A stretch of 64,000 bases of DNA. Source: Schistosoma mansoni. Taxonomy: Eukaryota > Platyhelminthes > Trematoda > Strigeidida > Schistosomatidae. The notes under the pieces were generated by a model. It was not told where the DNA came from. It made no database searches and saw nothing but the letters and a program-made list of their open reading frames with translations. Shown here piece by piece: positions 1 through 10,042 of this stretch (the first letter of the stretch is position 1; each line of letters starts with the position of its first letter). The DNA lies in NCBI RefSeq assembly GCF_000237925.1, contig NC_031502.1, positions 58,029,943 to 58,093,942 of the forward strand. The letters are read 5' to 3'. The position numbers and the translations under genes were made by a program.

Positions 1-55
1 AAAGCGCGTCCTGGATTCCACTGCTAGTCAATATCCATCTTTGCTTACAATAATT
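1..55 (+). repeat. Family A (Sm-alpha-type) hammerhead repeat, 3' part
   Basis: The window opens inside the 3' half of a schistosome hammerhead repeat: the stem III/cleavage region GCGCGTC, the stem I strand CTGGATTCCACTGCTAG, then ATCCATCTTTGCTTA. The same block recurs on the other strand near 2150, 17140, 22440 and 39110. The 5' half of this copy lies outside the window. Confidence 0.75.
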
Positions 56-106
56 ATTTTGTTTGGTGATAAGGTATTATTTAATATACAAATTTCTTAA
101 TTTTAG

Positions 107-166
107 ATCGACGTGATTTGTTATGCAATGAAGGATTTCAATGGAATCGAGAAAAAGGCTGTATAG
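107..166 (+). CDS. Hemicentin/fibulin-like exon a
   Basis: The acceptor TTTTAG precedes 107 and the donor GTAAAT follows 166. The exon encodes [19 protein letters not shown] and ends in phase 1. It is the tail of a Cys-rich module directly before a cbEGF. Confidence 0.85.
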   Translation: MDVICYAMKDFNGIEKKAV

Positions 167-3100
167 GTAAATTTTAAGGGTAAAAATTACATATTCATTC
201 ATAACTTACATAATTGTAATAAGTCATCAAACCTGGAAACAATATTTTGTATGGTTTGTAATCCGTTTTAGTTACCAATTCATGTATCTATGTTTAAGCA
301 ACCATCTTTATGACAGGTAAAGACTAAGACTAATTGAGAAGCGCTTTTGTATAAAGCTCAGTAGTCGTGTTCAAAGCTCACGCTTATTTGAAAGAACAAC
401 AGGATGGTGACTTTGGTTAGAGGAATAAGCTAAACTACTGGAAGCACTGAACGACCGTTTCGTCCTAATATGGGAAACCTCAGCAGTGCTCATCCATCCA
501 CAGTCCCGCATGTAGGACTTGAATCCAGGACCCTCGATCTCGCGCGCGAATGCTTGACCTCTAAACCACTGAACCATCCAACAGTGTTACTGTCTAACTT
601 CAATCAATCCACAATATTTGCGACCATCCACCATTGTCTTCAGTGAGTAACAGCCTAACAACAGACACGGTTAAACTCCACTAGTCAAGGCTTCTCAATA
701 GAACTCCAGGAAATCCATCTTAAGGCTTTAGATTACTAGATATAAACATCATCAAAGATTCATAATATACACATGCATTAACTTATTATATTTTACATTT
801 ATAAATTGTATAGATATTGATGAATGTAATCCATCATTTGGTTCAAGTCCATGTCAGTATAATTGTGTAAATACATATGGTGCTTATCGTTGTGAATGTC
901 CAATAGGCTATGAAATAGATCGTAAAACAAATTTATGCAGAGGTAAGTCCAATTATAACTGAGTATTAGATCAAATAAATTAAAGTTGAACATTTTTTTA
1001 ATAGAATAGTTACCAAGTTAATATTGAAATATTCCAAAAGATCAATTATCAGAAGGGGTTTTGTGGAGATTTAGTATTTTCATAGTTGAAAGTATGAGTC
1101 AATTGAAGCTAGGGTTGAACACTATCATCAGCCCTTTTACCTATTCTACCCAATTTTCTATTATGGGTGCGGGATCGTGTCTGGTAATATGCTACAGATA
1201 TATTCTCTGAGCCTCTCCGAATCATGGGCGTGTCTAATTTTGGGATCTGGATCGGTCGATCCTAGCGATTTACTCACAATAATATTTGATGTGATTAAGT
1301 TCTTCCCNNNNNNNNNNNNNNNNNNNNNNNNNNNNNNNNNNNNNNNNNNNNNNNNNNNNNNNNNNNNNNNNNNNNNNNNNNNNNNNNNNNNNNNNNNNNN
1401 NNNNNNNNNNNNNNNNNNNNNNNNNNNNNNNNNNNNNNNNNNNNNNNNNNNNNNNNNNNNNNNNNNNNNNNNNNNNNNNNNNNNNNNNNNNNNNNNNNNN
1501 NNNNNNNTTTTCCATGGTGGTCTAGCTTCAATTGACTGATGCTTTCAACTATTCCAAAGGATGTTTATTATTGATTTTAGGGTGTTTTCCTTTCCCTTCT
1601 TCATTAAATTGTTTCTATTACTACGTAGAAGAACATTTATTATATGATCTCTTTAGTGAAGTTTGCTGTGTTTTAGTAACTGATTGAGTCAGTAACACTT
1701 CAAGCTATAAGTAATTTGATCATATTAGTTTAAAGTCATTTAACTGGAAAATCATAACTACAATGTATTTTAAATTCACTTGGAAATTGTTTGTTTGAAT
1801 CTTCACATTGATGTTTAGGACTTCAACTGGCCAGTCTCTTATTGGCATATATGAATACTGTGTTTATTGCCTCGATATAGCCTTAATTCACAAGCATTAA
1901 GGCTATATCGAGGCAATACGTTCAGTGTTGTTCCAGTATGGGACTCTTCATAAGTGTGCATCAATGATCCCGCAAACTCACTGCTGAGAAATCTTATACT
2001 ATAACAAAGTGGCCTCCTAGTGTCTTCAGGTTTTCAGTAGTGGTCTATCTTAGATCGAATCGTGATTTCAAATGTGAGAGTTCAGATAATTTTTAACGAG
2101 AAAATTATATCTCTAGAGGAATAAACTATTTACCACATTATAAGCAAAGATGGATAGTGCCTAGCAGTGGAATCCACGATGCGCGTTTCGTCCTATTTGG
2201 GATTCGACAGTTGGATGTACCAGCATCTCAGAGTTGATGTTCACTCTGGGACTCGAACCCAGTATCTTTCGCTTCAAACATCATCTCTTTATCCACTCAG
2301 TTACTGAGTCCTGATAGCCATTTGCTTGTGCAATGGGATAAAGTTTAAATTCACTTGATATTGTTTGTTTAAATTTTCCGATTGATGTTTAGGACTACAT
2401 CGTTTTTAGTTTACTAACTTCATCTCTGAGGATAATTTAGTTACATTCATTTTTTCTCTTTTTCTGATTCCCTCTCTCTATGTTTTTTTCTTTTTTCAGA
2501 TATAGATGAGTGCAATTTAAGCAATCCTTGTAGATCAGATGAAGTTTGTTTAAATCTTCCAGGTAATTACACATGCGTACAACAAAGATGTCCGAAAAAT
2601 TATGTTTACGATAAAAAGTCTAGGTAAGTTCAACTTTTAAAATAAAATTAAACGAATGAGGTTAGTTACTTACCAATCCATAGACACAAAATCACTTTAG
2701 TTATAGTCAGTTATTACGATATATTGCTTAAAGAAAAGAGATGGCGCATTCTAATTACTTGTTCTGATTGAGAATAACTCCCACCAGCTATTACTATTCC
2801 ATATCAAAGACCGATGAATTCTAACTCGGTAGTTCAAATGCTTCTCTGTTCCAGAATAGTATGAATGTCTTGTGTTAAATTTTGAGTGGATTCATTTACC
2901 TGAACTACTTATAAGTTTAAAACGAGAATGAAATTGTTCAGGAGCCCTACGTTAGACCCCTCGTTGGGGTGATTGAAGATGAATATCGACTAGTCCCATA
3001 CTAAAAGGAAAAAGCCACTTAATGCATCCTTTCTTGAAACACAAGTATAGGGGCAAAGAGGCACCAACTCTATGTGCGCCACACTTTATTATTGGACTTG

Positions 3101-6100
3101 TGTGAGGGCTGGGATACTGCCCGAACGCCCGAATCGAAGCAGGTGGTTTTATTAGTACGCTACTCCCCGAGCCCCTGATCTAGAAGTCTAATTCATATGT
3201 CACTGGGGCAACGTTAAGAGATGCAGCCCCGTGGTAGCCGGTGACCAGCATTAGGTTCATGCGCCATTTGCCCCCTCAGAATCCTGGGGCTCGTGTGTGC
3301 AATTGTTTCGAAATCGGGGTTTTTCAACTCCGTGTCTATCAACTCGGTTAAAGCCCTTCACATTCGCTTTTCGTCCTCCCAATGCCGCGAGAAGGCATTG
3401 AGTAGGACTTCCCTGTTAGTGGTTGTATACGTGTGTCCGTGTGGGAGTATTTCGAGAGAGAGAGAGAGAGGACGGACTCTCCCCACTCTCGGTCGTACCA
3501 AGGAATTTGAGGACTCTAAAGTATCCTAGTTTTTAACAAGTCTATAACTAAGATTAACTCATGTTGCTAACTATGAAATGTTTGTTACTCTTTATTAGTT
3601 ATGTTGCCTTATGTAACTAGTTAAACGATGACCAGAAGGTTAATCTATTCCTCGTTAGTTTAAAACTTTTAAATTTAAATTAACTTTGATTTTAACTGTA
3701 CTTAAAATTCATCAAAAGGATGTTTCGTTTATTACTATCATTTCACAATCTAGATCTTGTCGAATAAGATGTATTGATTCTAAATTAAATTGTCCTTATG
3801 GTGCTATGTTCGCTGATACTGTGGAATATTTAGTTGTTAGTCTTCCATCGCCTGAATCATACCGTGTGACGGGGTCAAGGATAATGCTTCGTGTTGTTGA
3901 CTGGCATCAAGTAAGTGAGACTGGTTTTACGGATACAGTTTATTTAAATAAATGATGATATATATTTTATTGTCAGTACGGGGTTGTAAAGATTGTTGGA
4001 TTTCATCGAAATCATGGACCAAAATAAGTTAGACGATCACTGAAAACCTAGAAGCACTGGATGATCCATTTGTGATACTAAAAAATGGCCATCCAATGCT
4101 TTCAGGTTTTCAATAATAGTCTAACGTATATCGATTCATGATTTCAATGATATATTTCATAATTAAAATTAAAATACAAGTATATTCCGTACGATGAAAT
4201 TAGTCGGCATATTGCTGCAATTATTGCCTGAAGTGAACTAGTTGGTTTAGTTACGAAGCCTTTATTATGTTTTCGGACAACTATTTTAGGAAGCTCACTT
4301 TTCTTAGAATCCAGAATAGATGGATCTTGATCACAGCGGTAATGGTAAGATTGATAGGTAAATCATTCAGCTCAGTAAACGTAACTGTGATAAAAGCATT
4401 CTTCTGAACTGCAAACGTTCACGATCACTTTTAAATGAATACATTCTCGAGTGTAATGTCTTCATGACGTTTGTTGAAGTAGTAAAAACTATAGAGAACT
4501 GAACATCTTTTGTTGTTCCATTTCTCAACTCTCCAGAAGTGTACACCCACTGCACGACGTATGACTTCCAATTATTATTGCAAGCAAAGTACATTGAGCT
4601 ACTGAAATGAAATCCAATAATTCGTATTTTTGACTTTAGTAGTACTGTAGTGAACGAACACTCAAGTCAGGACAACCAATTTATTATCTAACGCAACATT
4701 CCAGAGTGATTTACTAAGACCTGAAAACTGTACATTAAATACTTCATTTGAGCATCTTCGATAAATTTTCTCTCACAAACTTCATCGTTCCTTCGTTCTT
4801 GTTGTTATTACAACTACTCTCTTGTTACATTCCTGTTCTCATCAATTTGATCTTTTCAACCTTCTGCTTCCGACATTCTTCTACTAATTGGTGTTACATA
4901 ATACTTATGTATGCATGAGTAAATTAAAGCTAGACCACCATTAAAAACCTGGAAACACTGGACGGCAGTTTTGTCCTAGTATAAGACTCCTCGGCAGTGC
5001 GCACGCACGATCCCGCCTCGCGAGATTCGAACCCAGGACCTATCGGTCTCGCTGACGAACGCCTAACCTTTAGACCACTGAACCGGCATCCAACGGTGTT
5101 AATGTCTGGCTTCTACTAATCCACTAGATTGAGCGACACATCCACCATTGTCTTCAGTGAATTATTATCTCATAACAGACCCGGTTGAACTCCACTGGTT
5201 ACTGCTTCTCATTAGAACTCCAGGAAACACCTCTTGAAGCCAGTCACTGGTGAGCATATGTTGAATAATATCAGAAGGGGTTTTTGTAGATATTATAGTA
5301 ATTTTAATAGTCGAGATCATGAATCAATTTAAGCTAGATCACAATGAAAAACCTGGAATCACTGGATGGTCGTTTCGTTCTAGTGTGGGGTCCCTCAGAA
5401 GTGCACATCCACGATTCCGTACGTGAAACACGAACTCAGGACCTGTAGTCTCGTGCACAAACGCTTAACCTCCAGACAACTAGGTCAGTATCCAACGCGG
5501 TATCATGGACACGCAATGCTGAGGAATCTCACATTAGAACAATACAGCCTTCTAATGCTTTCAGGTTTTCAATGGTGATCATCAACAATTCCATCGTTAT
5601 TCATCTTTAATCCATAATTGATACTTTACAATTATCAACATAAATAATAGTTAAGATCAGTGAATTATTTAATAATTCTAATTCTGAAAATGACAAGTTA
5701 TAAAAAAATCCAAAAAAAACACAAAGAGAACATCACTGATCACATAGATATAATTTCTGGTATGATGTTGTTAGGGAGATGTTTTTTAGAAAATTCAAAT
5801 CAAATATCAATGTTTTTGTTTTTTCCTCCTCCTCCTCCTCCTCCTTCTTCTTCTTCTTCTTCTTCTCCTTCTCCTTCTTCTTCTCCTTCTCCTTCTTCTT
5901 CTTCTTCATTTTTATTGACTTAATAGAGATTTGTTCACGTTTTTCGATGTGGAAGTTTACTTCAAGGGGTTTATTTAAAATGACAATCGTTTTTTTGTTT
6001 TATGCAAGTGTGGTATGGCAATGACATATATTCAGGTTATTATTCTCTAAAATATTTCGATGACAATCAATTAAGAAAGCGATAAATGATCTAGTTTTAT

Positions 6101-8143
6101 TCGAAAATTTTCTGAGAATAGACCGACCACCAGAATTCTCCATCCAACTTTGTTGTCGACAATCCTTTCCAGTTGTTTCCAGTTGCTTGCTATTCATCCT
6201 TTTCATGTCTGTTTCCGATTCCTGACGTGGAGTGTTCTTCAACCTTCAATTTTTCAGTTTCACTTCACGATTCCAGGTTAGGGTTTGCCTCGTGATGCAG
6301 TTTCATGATTTCCACAATGTGTGTCCTATCCACCATTACCATCGTCTCTCTTCCTAATTGCCTCCTCATTTGGAACCTGCTAGTTTGTTCTCTTCCACAG
6401 TAGGCTGTTGGTGATTGCAGACATTGAGTATCTTGCGTAGACAACTGTTCATAAATACTTGTATCGTCTTAATGATGGCTATGGTAGTTTTGGAAGGAAG
6501 TTTCAGATCCCTCTGTACAGTAGAAGTGACTGTGTTTGCGTTCGTGTTGAAAATTGTGGATTTGATATTGGTTGACAGACAGTTGTTTTGAGTATATATA
6601 TATATATATATGTTGAGGAGTTCCATACTAGGACACAACGGCGGTCCATTGCTTTCAGATTTTCCATGGTGGTCTAGCTTCAATTGACTCATGAATTCAA
6701 CTATTAAATCTATAAAAGGATTTATGGAACGAAACTGAATTAACAGTCTAATCGCATTGATAACCGCAAGTATATTTTCCTCCTAGAAGAAGAAGACTTA
6801 GTTTATTGAATAACAGTGAAATTTAGTCGTAACTTTAATTAATTAAATGACATTAACCTGAAAAAATACATAAATGAAAACTTGGCAGAAACTGAATAAA
6901 TGTTATCACTACTGCTACTGTAATGGATGAGAACTCAGGCAGGAGACTAGCGATTGTATTTAAATGCATAATTATAGAATCTCTTGGTAAAATATGAGAA
7001 TCAGACATTGAATATTTCATTTGCGATGTTCCATTTCAATTCCCCTTTATTTCCAGTTTTGTTTCCTTCAAGTTGACCCGTTTAGCCTTCTGCTGCCATA
7101 CATTCCTCATCTGATTGTTGTCACATACTAGTTATGTCGACAGATATATGTAGCGTACATCACACTAATACTATCACTAATGTAGTGAACGGAAACCCAG
7201 GTACGGTAAAACGGTTTATTGTTTTATACAAAATCAAACGGTAGCTTTGCAAAATATGAAAATCATACATTAAATACATCATTTGCATATCTTCCTTCAG
7301 TCGTCCTTTACATACTTCATCATTCTTCCCATGCTATTGTTATTTCGATCGCTCTTCGTTTCCCTTCTTCTTCTACTTATTTCACTATACTACTGATAAG
7401 CATTCTACTCTCGATTCTAGCTACTTACTACTCGTGTCTATCCGCATAATTAATGCACACCACTCTAATACTAGTAGGACGATTGCCTACTTATGCACAA
7501 AGATGCTAACACAGAACAATCTTTAACAATTGACGAAGTACCAAAATGTAGTTATCAAATCTTATTGTTTAGTTATACCATTTAGTCTCATTCCTTTTAC
7601 TTAATTGTATTCCGTTTTACAATTCAGGTTCAACAATCGAATTGTTACTATCAACTATTAGATAAAGCACCAAATACACCAGTTCAACATCGTACAGAAG
7701 ATGGAGTTGTTTATTTAACACCAAATTGGGCTAGAAATAATAATACAAATCAAACTCGTGAACGTACATTATTAAGTGCACATATTGAAGCAGCAACTAA
7801 TCCAACATATCAACAAATAAAATATGATGAACCTGGTCAATTGTATTATTTGTTCTTCCGTGTATCATGTTATGAAAATGATTCATCACCATCATCCGCA
7901 TCATCATCCTCATTATCAACAATGGAATCTTTACAAACGACGATATCATCAGGGCATAAATCAACGGCTATGACATCCGTCCCTTCATCAACGATTAATA
8001 ATGAATATAGTACTGATAATCAAGCATGGTCTAATAATACATCATGGGATATGAATAGTCATAATCAAATAAATAAAAAATATAAATTAGTATTTCAACA
8101 TTCATTTTATGTTTACATTTCAATATCCAAATATCCATTTTAG
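107..8143 (+). CDS. Hemicentin/fibulin-like extracellular matrix protein, 3' end (5 exons)
   Basis: This is the 3' end of a secreted matrix or basement-membrane glycoprotein gene. Exons are 107-166, 814-942, 2500-2623, 3754-3910 and 7628-8143, all with AG/GT borders and compatible phases. In order they encode the tail of one Cys-rich module ([13 protein letters not shown]), a calcium-binding EGF (DIDEC start, CNTYG-type core), a second cbEGF ([11 protein letters not shown], then CPKNYVYD), and the fibulin-type C-terminal module starting [15 protein letters not shown]. The last residues, [11 protein letters not shown] and stop, match the hemicentin/fibulin ending YIAVSAYPY. A Ser/Thr/Asn-rich stretch of about 70 residues (exon 5, around 7870-8070) interrupts the C-terminal module. 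Hemicentin and fibulin share this architecture, and the upstream part that would separate them is not in the window. Family assignment is strong; exact orthology is open. Confidence 0.9.
371..577 (-). other. Intron DNA, no gene
   Basis: Intron between exons a and b (167-813). The open frame here is produced by the family B SINE and is not a gene. Confidence 0.7.
436..725 (-). repeat. Family B hammerhead SINE copy
   Basis: Reverse-strand copy with the ribozyme region, tRNA-like part and 5' arm in order. The hammerhead core is altered (CTGAGGT in place of CTGANGA). It lies in the first intron shown of the hemicentin/fibulin-like gene. Confidence 0.8.
814..942 (+). CDS. Hemicentin/fibulin-like exon b: calcium-binding EGF module
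   Basis: The joined codon gives [18 protein letters not shown] and ends in [12 protein letters not shown]. Six cysteines and the D-I-D-E start are those of a cbEGF module. Exons on both sides join in phase 1, the usual arrangement for shuffled EGF modules. Confidence 0.92.
1049..1112 (-). repeat. Family B 3'-end fragment
   Basis: Starts with the element terminus TCAGAAGGGGTTTTGTGGAG and continues to the GAAGCTAG block, then breaks off into unrelated sequence before the assembly gap. Confidence 0.8.
1308..1507. other. Assembly gap (200 N)
   Basis: Exactly 200 undetermined bases. The left flank is unrelated sequence. The right flank resumes inside a family B 3' arm (TTTTCCATGGTGGTCTAGCT), so the gap probably hides repeat sequence. 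Confidence 0.99.
1508..1558 (+). repeat. Family B 3'-end fragment at gap edge
   Basis: CCATGGTGGTCTAGCTTCAA and CTTTCAACTATTC are the 3' arm of family B in the orientation opposite to the piece at 1049. Together they look like one foldback copy interrupted by the gap. Confidence 0.7.
1868..1919. repeat. Near-perfect hairpin, 22-bp arms
   Basis: ATTGCCTCGATATAGCCTTA is followed after about 8 bases by its reverse complement. It lies beside a short family A tail (from about 1765), where the same sequence occurs as a single arm near 39065. Confidence 0.85.
2141..2400 (-). repeat. Family A hammerhead/tRNA-like repeat copy
   Basis: Reverse strand: tRNA-like part with B box GGTTCGAGTCC, then ribozyme region and ATCCATCTTTGCTTA end. 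The catalytic box reads CTGTCGA rather than CTGACGA, so this copy is probably inactive. Confidence 0.8.
2500..2623 (+). CDS. Hemicentin/fibulin-like exon c: second cbEGF module
   Basis: A strong polypyrimidine tract and TTTTTTCAG precede 2500. The exon encodes [17 protein letters not shown] and [16 protein letters not shown]. The CxxxCPxNY spacing is typical of the last EGF of hemicentins and fibulins. It ends in phase 2 (AG then GTAAGT). Confidence 0.92.
3035..3520 (-). repeat. Family C retroposon copy
   Basis: About 485 bp matching the family at 12715, 33322, 44630, 50255 and 53015. It is the most divergent of the long copies and ends with a short GA-repeat and the CCCCACTCTCGG block. Confidence 0.8.
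3754..3910 (+). CDS. Hemicentin/fibulin-like exon d: start of C-terminal fibulin-type module
   Basis: Encodes [19 protein letters not shown] and [15 protein letters not shown], aligning with the hemicentin stretch that runs from its last Cys pair into EYKLVSLP. It ends in phase 0 before GTAAGT. Confidence 0.9.
3958..4145 (-). repeat. Degenerate family B-related foldback
   Basis: Short element with inverted ends (TGTAAAGATTGTTGGATTTC on the left, matching the right end in reverse) around GAAAACCTAGAAGCACTGGA. It is a diverged relative of the family B foldbacks. Confidence 0.55.
4636..4910. repeat. Family F dispersed repeat, copy 1
   Basis: About 270 bp starting TGTAGTGAACGAACACTCA. Related copies lie at 6914-7160 and 7179-7480 in the same intron. 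I do not recognise the family; the shape would allow an old LTR. Confidence 0.6.
4915..5262 (-). repeat. Family B hammerhead SINE, near full length
   Basis: Runs from the 3' arm through a degenerate ribozyme (CCGAGGA, CAAA) and the tRNA-like part to the 5' end CACTGGTGAGCATATG. It is followed after about 10 bp by another copy. Confidence 0.85.
5272..5582 (-). repeat. Family B composite: reverse copy plus short forward piece
   Basis: Starts at the terminus ATCAGAAGGGGTTTTTGTAG on the reverse strand. From about 5511 it switches to a forward ribozyme/3' arm (GCTGAGGAATCTCACATTAG). Both halves are diverged. Confidence 0.7.
5825..5910. repeat. Polypyrimidine (CCT/CTT)n tract
   Basis: About 85 nt of CCTCCT and CTTCTT repeats with no purine interruptions for long runs. 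It produces spurious Pro/Ser- and Phe-rich reading frames. Confidence 0.95.
6115..6592 (-). mobile_element. LINE family 1, 3'-terminal fragment
   Basis: On the reverse strand this is the C-terminal tail of a non-LTR reverse transcriptase. Readable blocks include [15 protein letters not shown] and the region equivalent to [17 protein letters not shown]. It is frameshifted and carries stops. It is the same family as 18125, 21163, 31190 and 40766. Confidence 0.8.
6593..6612. repeat. (AT)n microsatellite
   Basis: ATATATATATATATAT between a LINE fragment and a family B fragment. Confidence 0.9.
6613..6705 (+). repeat. Family B ribozyme/3' arm fragment
   Basis: TGAGGAGTTCCATACTAGGA then CAACGGCGGTCCATTGC and the GGTGGTCTAGCTTCAATTGA arm. 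The GAAA core is changed. Confidence 0.8.
6914..7480. repeat. Family F dispersed repeat, copies 2 and 3
   Basis: Two related ~270-bp units in direct orientation (6914-7160 and 7179-7480), both related to 4636-4910. The second starts TGTAGTGAACGGAAACCCAG. Nothing else is seen in 6721-7600. Confidence 0.55.
7628..8143 (+). CDS. Hemicentin/fibulin-like terminal exon
   Basis: The acceptor AATTCAG precedes 7628. The exon encodes [16 protein letters not shown], then [15 protein letters not shown], a Ser/Thr/Asn-rich insert, and [22 protein letters not shown] split across the insert end, with stop TAG at 8141-8143. The ending fits the family's YQTTFIVYIAVSAYPY. An alternative late splice at 8086/8142 would destroy this ending and is not favoured. 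Confidence 0.9.
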   Translation, partial: VQQSNCYYQLLDKAPNTPVQHRTEDGVVYLTPNWARNNNTNQTRERTLLSAHIEAATNPTYQQIKYDEPGQLYYLFFRVSCYENDSSPSSASSSSLSTMESLQTTISSGHKSTAMTSVPSSTINNEYSTDNQAWSNNTSWDMNSHNQINKKYKLVFQHSFYVYISISKYPF

Positions 8144-8337
8144 GTATAATTTATCATTTTGAAACAGTATCTATGCAAGGATATTATCCTAAAACAGTAC
8201 CAGTTTCTAAGGGAACTTCATTGATTGATCTACATTCATCTTTATTGTTTCTCTTTTTATGTTTATTCGGTATGGAAATTTAAAAAAGAAAAGAAAAAAA
8301 GAAACAATACACCTTTGTTTTTTCTAGTCACTCCTTT

Positions 8338-8515
8338 TATTATTACTTACTTACTTATGCCTGTTACCCCTTGTGGAGGAGCATAGGCCGCCCACCAGTT
8401 CTGGTTAGCGCTTCTTCAGCGAGTTAGTTTTCTACATGATGAGGTCGCTAACCTCATGCACAACCCTCCTTCTTTACCCGGGCTTGGGACCGGCAGTAAA
8501 TCTACTGGCGGAGTT
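8338..8515 (-). mobile_element. LINE-derived fragment with TAAG tail
   Basis: Left edge carries the (TTAC)n tail and GCCTGTTACCCCTTGTGGAG, the 3' end of LINE family 1. The remainder (AACCCTCCTTCTTTACCCGG) is another part of a LINE joined directly to it. Confidence 0.65.
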
Positions 8516-8621
8516 CCTTTATTATTATTTACTTTTAATTGAAATGAACTAGACAATTCAATAATGTTTATAGGTATCATTATCAAGTTTTGATTTGATC
8601 ATTTTGAATACATTGAGCATT

Positions 8622-8845
8622 GGGTGGTAGATTGTTATAAATAAATGAATTAATATATATTTGTATTATCCCAATGAGTAGAAAAATTAGATTTTCTGAT
8701 GTTTCGTCACTCAATGTAAGCCACTTCTTCAGAGAATAAATAATCTGAAGAAGCGGCTTACACTGAGTGACGAAACGTTAGAAAATCTAATTTTTTTACT
8801 CATTAGGATAATACAAATCTATATTATATTTATTTATTTATAGAC
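8622..8845. mobile_element. Foldback (MITE-like) element
   Basis: Two arms of about 85-90 bp in inverted orientation around a short centre near 8745: AAAATTAGATTTTCTGATGT with CACTCAATGTAAGCCACTTC on the left, near-perfect reverse complements on the right, and both ends running into ATTTGTATTATCCCAATGAG-type sequence. There is no coding capacity. It lies just downstream of the hemicentin/fibulin-like gene. Confidence 0.75.
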
Positions 8846-9279
8846 GATTCCAATGTTGTTTTAAGTGATAGATCATTTTACATATGTATTGGTGTTTCTA
8901 TGTTGTTTTGTTGAAATGTAACCTTTTTTTAATATTTCATTCATGTTATCTGAACTTACAGCTTGACTTAAGTAACCTTTTCGAAGAAAAGATACAGGAT
9001 AAGCATAGAACACGTTCTTCCCTTTTTTTGTTGTTGTTGTTGTCAAAATTCATAATTAGAACATGGCAACTAATGTTTTTTTCTTTTTTTTTTCTCCTTC
9101 TTCTTTTTCAAAGAATGTGAGTTTTCCAATGTATTGTAGTAGGTAAAAAATTAAATCAATTTTATAATGATTCTAATAACCGGTTCTATATGTGTTTAAG
9201 TAAAAAGAAGTGTATTTTATCAATGTATGTTATCAGTATTATAATAATATATGCTACATTATAATAATAAAATGATCTA

Positions 9280-9373
9280 TTTATTATAAGTAAAGATAAA
9301 TAGTAGCTAACAGTGGAATCTAGGATGAGCGTTTCGTTCCATTTGGGATTCGTCAATTGCATGTACTTGGATC
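9280..9373 (-). repeat. Family A hammerhead fragment
   Basis: Diverged ribozyme region (GTGGAATCTAGGATGAGCGT then TTCGTTCCATTTGGGATTC). It directly abuts the duplicated monooxygenase exon at 9374. Confidence 0.7.
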
Positions 9374-9665
9374 TCAATGAAATCATTGAAGTTATTCCTA
9401 TTCGATGTAACTATATTTGATAAATTACATCATGTCTATTGAAATGATCATATATACTATGGAATAAGAATAGATGAGTTGTTTGATTCTGAATGAAAGC
9501 AGAAAGTAAGCATTAGATAAATTGAGGATTTATTGTAATAACTCATTTATACTTTCCTCTGAGTTAAATCTAGTGAACTACTCTCGATCACGGTAACAAT
9601 AGAATAGAATGACAAGTGTTTGGAAGATGGTATAAGTTAACAGATTTTCGTATGTTGACGAAATC
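9374..9665 (-). pseudogene. Pseudo-exon copy of monooxygenase exon 3 with its upstream intron
   Basis: Reading the reverse strand, 9488 to 9374 matches exon 3 of the monooxygenase (22079 onward): [15 protein letters not shown], then HDVIYQI, a TAG stop where the functional exon has TGG (Trp), and HRIGITSMISL. The acceptor and intron upstream are copied too (9489-9665 matches about 22003-22078 and 21060-21162). The LINE that sits at 21163-22002 in the parent intron is absent here. The copy ends exactly against a family A repeat. No other exon of the gene is seen nearby. Orientation is opposite to the parent gene, whose start lies about 5 kb to the right. Confidence 0.85.
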
Positions 9666-10042
9666 TTGAATTGGAAGATGGTAGATCATTCAACAAAAGT
9701 AAAGCAAATCAATAAGAAAGAACAATTTCGGTATAGTGTATCCTATACCTTTTCATGAAGTAAGAGCATAATTGTGAATGTCACAAGCTCCCTGTGTTTA
9801 TGTAAAGAAACATTGAACCCTGACAGTAGTCAGATCCATTAGATTAAGGCTTCATAGTGATCACTTAGAGCTTTTGCACTGACATGTGAAACCGCACGTA
9901 ACATCTTCATTTTACTAGGAAAATAGTCGACACTTTGGTTAAAAAGAAATACCAGATATTTTTTAAGGTTATTAAGATCAATCTGTAATCACTTTAAGTA
10001 TCATCATAGGTCTAACCTGTTAATCTATAATAGCATCATTAT
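9666..10042. other. Unassigned intergenic sequence
   Basis: No exon, RNA or repeat family that I recognise. Confidence 0.5.

Noticed and set aside
1177-1539. Open frame across the N gap
   Set aside because: Most of it is undetermined sequence; there is no evidence of coding on either side.
5660-6024. Pro/Ser-rich and Phe-rich frames
   Set aside because: They result from the CCT/CTT simple repeat.
6366-6692. Recurrent small proteins of the type [16 protein letters not shown] (also at 14909, 27713, 28993, 37090, 39547, 39784 and elsewhere)
   Set aside because: They are translations of the family B 3' arm and ribozyme. The same peptide appears in many unrelated places and on both strands, so it is repeat sequence and not a gene family.
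8086-8280. Alternative last splice and longer C-terminus of the hemicentin/fibulin-like gene
   Set aside because: The unspliced end [11 protein letters not shown] matches the family's conserved ending; splicing would remove it.
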